From: Caldifarciminota bacterium
GTDB taxonomy: Bacteria; Hydrothermota; Hydrothermia; S141-80
Length of the DNA: 8,710 nucleotides
Direction of reading: 5' to 3'
Assembly (NCBI GenBank): GCA_027053375.1
Contig: JALUJC010000241.1
Span: 1 to 8,710, forward strand
In this document: in pieces, positions 6,319 through 8,710 of the stretch
How the letters are laid out: each line of letters begins with the position of its first letter
Position numbering within the stretch: position 1 is the first letter of the stretch
Notes under the pieces: generated by a model
What the model was told of the DNA's origin: nothing
The model's database searches: none
Seen by the model: only the letters and a program-made list of their open reading frames with translations
Position numbers and translations under genes: made by a program

Positions 6319-8663
6319 TGTTCCCTCGCTTCTTCAGGGGAGATCAGGATCCGCCAGGTGTACCTTCGTTTGCCCTGACGATGGCCGATCCAGCCCCGTT
6401 CCTCCAGCGCAAACAGCAGTTCGCGTGCCTGATCCAGAGGCATGTTCAGGGTCTCGGCAACCTGCTGGTCGCTGATTCTTCTCCGGTCCTGCCGCCAACC
6501 CATGCGGAGCACTTCCAGAACCAGACGTTGCTGTTCATCTTCCGGAAGGGCGGACCATTCCCGTCGCATGGGAACAGGCGCCGCCTCCAGTTCCGGAATT
6601 GGACGGTAGTACTGATCCCGGAAGGTTCGGAGGATGCGTTCCACCTCGGTCCGTGGAAGTGGAACCACGGTGGAAAGCATACGGACAACTTCTTCGAATC
6701 GTACATCCAGCCCCGGTTCATCCGACCGGGTCAGGGCGATGTGATGTCCCTTTTTCATCAGTTTGTTCACCACCCGTTCCAGTCCAGGCGGATGGTGGAA
6801 GTGTTCACCCAGCCGATGGAGCAGCTCCTGGCGGATCAGCGCATCGGTGAGGTTGCGGATATCCCGTTCAGAGATGTACGCCCCATGAAGACGCATGGGG
6901 TCGGATTCTCCGGGGGGGAGAAACAGCATATCCCCTTTCCCCAGGAGTTTTTCCGCACCCGGGGTATCCATGATGGTCCGCGCGTCCACCTTGGAGGAGA
7001 CTTTGAATGCGATGCGAACCGGGAAGTTGGCTTTGATGGTTCCGGTGATCACGTCCACCGAAGGACGCTGGGTGGCCACCACCAGATGGATACCCACCGC
7101 ACGCGCCATCTGCGCCAACCGGGCGAGCGGTTCCTCAATGTCCTTTCTTGTGGTCAGGATCAGATCGGCAAATTCATCCACCACAATCACCAGGTAGGGC
7201 ATGGGAGGACGCTCGGACCCCTGCACTGCCTGGTTGTAGCCGGTGATGTCCCGGACCCCCATTTCAGCAAGCAACTTGTAGCGATATTCCATCCAGCGCA
7301 CGGCCTGTTTGAGTGCCTCCACCGCAGAGTAACTGTCCTTAATCACAGGCATCAGGAGATGGGGGACACCTTCATAGAAGGAGAGTTCCACACGTTTGGG
7401 ATCCACCAGAAGGAACCGAACCTGTTCCGGGCGGGTTCGCAGCAGGATACTCACAATCAGGGTGTTGATAAAGACCGATTTCCCGGAGCCGGTGGCCCCT
7501 GCGATCAGCAGGTGAGGCATCCCGGAGAGATCGGTATAGGCCGGGTGGCCGGCGGGATCCATCCCCAGGACGAATTTGAGCGGAGAAGGATCCTGCTGGA
7601 AGGCCTCCTGTTCCACCAGCGATCTCAGAGCAACGGTATGCCGCTGGGGGTTGGGGACCTCAATGCCCACGCTTCCTTTGTTGGGAAGAGGAGCCACGAT
7701 GCGAATCTGGGAAGTTTTCATACGAAGCGCAAGATCATCCGCAAGCTGGGTGATGCGGGAAATTTTCACCCCGGGGGCCGGTTCGTATTCGTAGCGGGTC
7801 ACCACCGGACCGGGGTTGTAGGCCACCACATTCCCGAAAATGCCGAATTCTTCAAGGGTTTCCTTCAGAATACGGGCCTGTTTTTCATAGACCTCAGGAG
7901 GGAGTTTGTGGGTTTCAACCCGGTCCTTGAGAAGCCGGATCAGGTCCGTTGTGGGGGTGGGAAGCTCGCGTTCCACGGGATGAGGAGTGGAAGAAGTGAC
8001 CTCTTTTGAGGAGGAAGAACGGGGGGAATTCCCGCGGGAAGAAGAAGGAACAGGAGGAGCAGGGGGTGTAACGGATAGCTCCTTACCCGGAGAAGAAGCC
8101 TGATCCGGGGATGGAGGCGAAGAGGGAGAAGGAAAAGAAAATCGGAGATGTCCGCGCCAGGCATGAAGGAGCAGAGCGGCGGTCCCAAAAAGCAGGAGAT
8201 TGAGCAACAGCAGTCCACCCACTGGACCAAGCCACCATTTCAGGGAGCCCGCAAGCCGCCCGGGAAGGATCCCCACACCCTGCCATCGATGAAGAAAAAA
8301 GGGGAGCAGAAGGCTCCCCCAGAGCCCCACATACAGGAACGCAACACTCATGCCCAGTCCTCGGGAATGGGCCCCTTTCCAGAGCAACACGGTCCCCAGG
8401 AGAAGAAAAAACAGGGTCAGCCACAGAGAAAAAGGCCAGCCCAGCCAGTGGATCAACGCGTTGCTCAGATGCTCTCCCAGCTGGCCGGCCCAGGGGGTGG
8501 GGGGATGAACCATGCGGGAAACCAAGGCCAGGGCAAGGAGCATCCCGGAGAAGAAGAGTCCCCCGCCCCACCACCGCTCCCGCAGGGTGCGCCGATCCGG
8601 GAACAGAACCCAGACCAGCAGGGCAAACCCCAGGATCAGCGCACCCCACAGCAGGAGCATCAT
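6300..8663 (-). CDS. ftsK: DNA translocase FtsK/SpoIIIE family
   Basis: Membrane-anchored hexameric motor that pumps chromosomal DNA through the closing septum. The 787 residues comprise hydrophobic segments near 1-21, 33-49, 77-95, 104-123 and 146-169, then a Ser/Pro-rich linker (about 175-240), the alpha domain (about 240-350) and the RecA-like motor: Walker A GATGSGKS (389-396), Walker B LVIVVDEFAD (491-500), ATQRPSVDVITGTIKANFP (530-548) and GAEKLLGKGDML (569-580). After LHGAYISERD (592-601) comes an unusual stretch of about 100 residues. The last 75 residues look like a winged helix but lack the common gamma-domain signature (LQR, then IGYNRAA), so sequence-guided loading on polar DNA motifs may differ. 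Five hydrophobic segments instead of the usual four leaves topology uncertain. ATG 8663 is followed directly by a second ATG; a GAGGTG lies 13 bases upstream. It contains no cysteine. The family is certain; the exact role (division versus sporulation) is not. Confidence 0.96.
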   Translation of the reverse strand: MMLLLWGALILGFALLVWVLFPDRRTLRERWWGGGLFFSGMLLALALVSRMVHPPTPWAGQLGEHLSNALIHWLGWPFSLWLTLFFLLLGTVLLWKGAHSRGLGMSVAFLYVGLWGSLLLPFFLHRWQGVGILPGRLAGSLKWWLGPVGGLLLLNLLLFGTAALLLHAWRGHLRFSFPSPSSPPSPDQASSPGKELSVTPPAPPVPSSSRGNSPRSSSSKEVTSSTPHPVERELPTPTTDLIRLLKDRVETHKLPPEVYEKQARILKETLEEFGIFGNVVAYNPGPVVTRYEYEPAPGVKISRITQLADDLALRMKTSQIRIVAPLPNKGSVGIEVPNPQRHTVALRSLVEQEAFQQDPSPLKFVLGMDPAGHPAYTDLSGMPHLLIAGATGSGKSVFINTLIVSILLRTRPEQVRFLLVDPKRVELSFYEGVPHLLMPVIKDSYSAVEALKQAVRWMEYRYKLLAEMGVRDITGYNQAVQGSERPPMPYLVIVVDEFADLILTTRKDIEEPLARLAQMARAVGIHLVVATQRPSVDVITGTIKANFPVRIAFKVSSKVDARTIMDTPGAEKLLGKGDMLFLPPGESDPMRLHGAYISERDIRNLTDALIRQELLHRLGEHFHHPPGLERVVNKLMKKGHHIALTRSDEPGLDVRFEEVVRMLSTVVPLPRTEVERILRTFRDQYYRPIPELEAAPVPMRREWSALPEDEQQRLVLEVLRMGWRQDRRRISDQQVAETLNMPLDQARELLFALEERGWIGHRQGKRRYTWRILISPEEAREQWERNS

Positions 8664-8667
8664 GGTC

Positions 8668-8710
8668 TCAGGATAACACCTCAGCGATCAGGTCCGCCAC
8701 CTCCGCAGGA
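8668..8710 (-). CDS. C-terminal end of an unidentified protein (gene cut by the window edge)
   Basis: One minus-strand frame entering from the right edge reads PAEVADLIAEVLS and stops at TGA (8670-8668), four bases before the ftsK ATG. The other two frames also hit stops before ftsK, but this one gives a plausible amphipathic C-terminal helix and the tight spacing seen between the other genes here. Thirteen residues are too few to name a family. It implies that ftsK is not the first gene of its operon and that the operon promoter lies outside the window. The ribosome site of ftsK would fall within these last codons. Confidence 0.6.
   Translation of the reverse strand, partial: PAEVADLIAEVLS

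Noticed and set aside
6318..8009. Long plus-strand open frame of 563 codons
   Set aside because: It lies opposite ftsK and has no family resemblance or ribosome site. High GC with few stops on the opposite strand explains it.

Overview
This is an ordinary, gene-dense piece of bacterial chromosome with no mobile, viral, CRISPR or RNA-gene content that I can see. It holds six recognisable genes plus one gene tail, in two tightly packed blocks that converge on a hairpin at about 3163-3190. The genes point to a bacterium with moderately high GC (roughly 58-60% by eye). A YhaM-type exoribonuclease, a YumC-type ferredoxin-NADP reductase and strong AGGAGG-like ribosome sites are common in Bacillota, but several deep-branching and thermophilic phyla carry the same genes. 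Apart from the zinc ligands of topoisomerase I, the proteins contain almost no cysteine, which hints at a thermophilic or strongly oxidising lifestyle. I do not assign a genus.

Left block, plus strand (1-3155): the 3' part of a yhaM-like exoribonuclease gene, then gdhA (glutamate dehydrogenase), which overlaps it by 11 bases, then rodA (SEDS peptidoglycan glycosyltransferase) 30 bases further on. The block joins RNA decay, nitrogen metabolism and wall elongation. The overlap and short gap suggest one transcript whose promoter lies upstream of the window.

Right block, minus strand (8710 down to 3212): the last codons of an unidentified gene, then ftsK/spoIIIE (DNA translocase), topA (DNA topoisomerase I) and a thioredoxin-reductase-like ferredoxin-NADP+ reductase. 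ftsK and topA overlap by 19 bases; topA and the reductase share an ATGA stop/start. The gap before ftsK is four bases. This looks like one translationally coupled operon whose promoter is outside the window. FtsK and TopA fit together as chromosome segregation and supercoiling functions; the redox enzyme is an unrelated passenger.

No intergenic stretch exceeds 60 bases, so there is little room for regulatory elements, and no promoter is visible. The points most worth a second look are strong over-representation of the palindrome GGATCC (16 copies by hand count), an FtsK C-terminus that lacks the usual DNA-reading gamma motif and carries an extra segment before it, near absence of cysteine, and unusual substitutions in RodA signature motifs. 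I found no convincing sign of a new multi-gene system.
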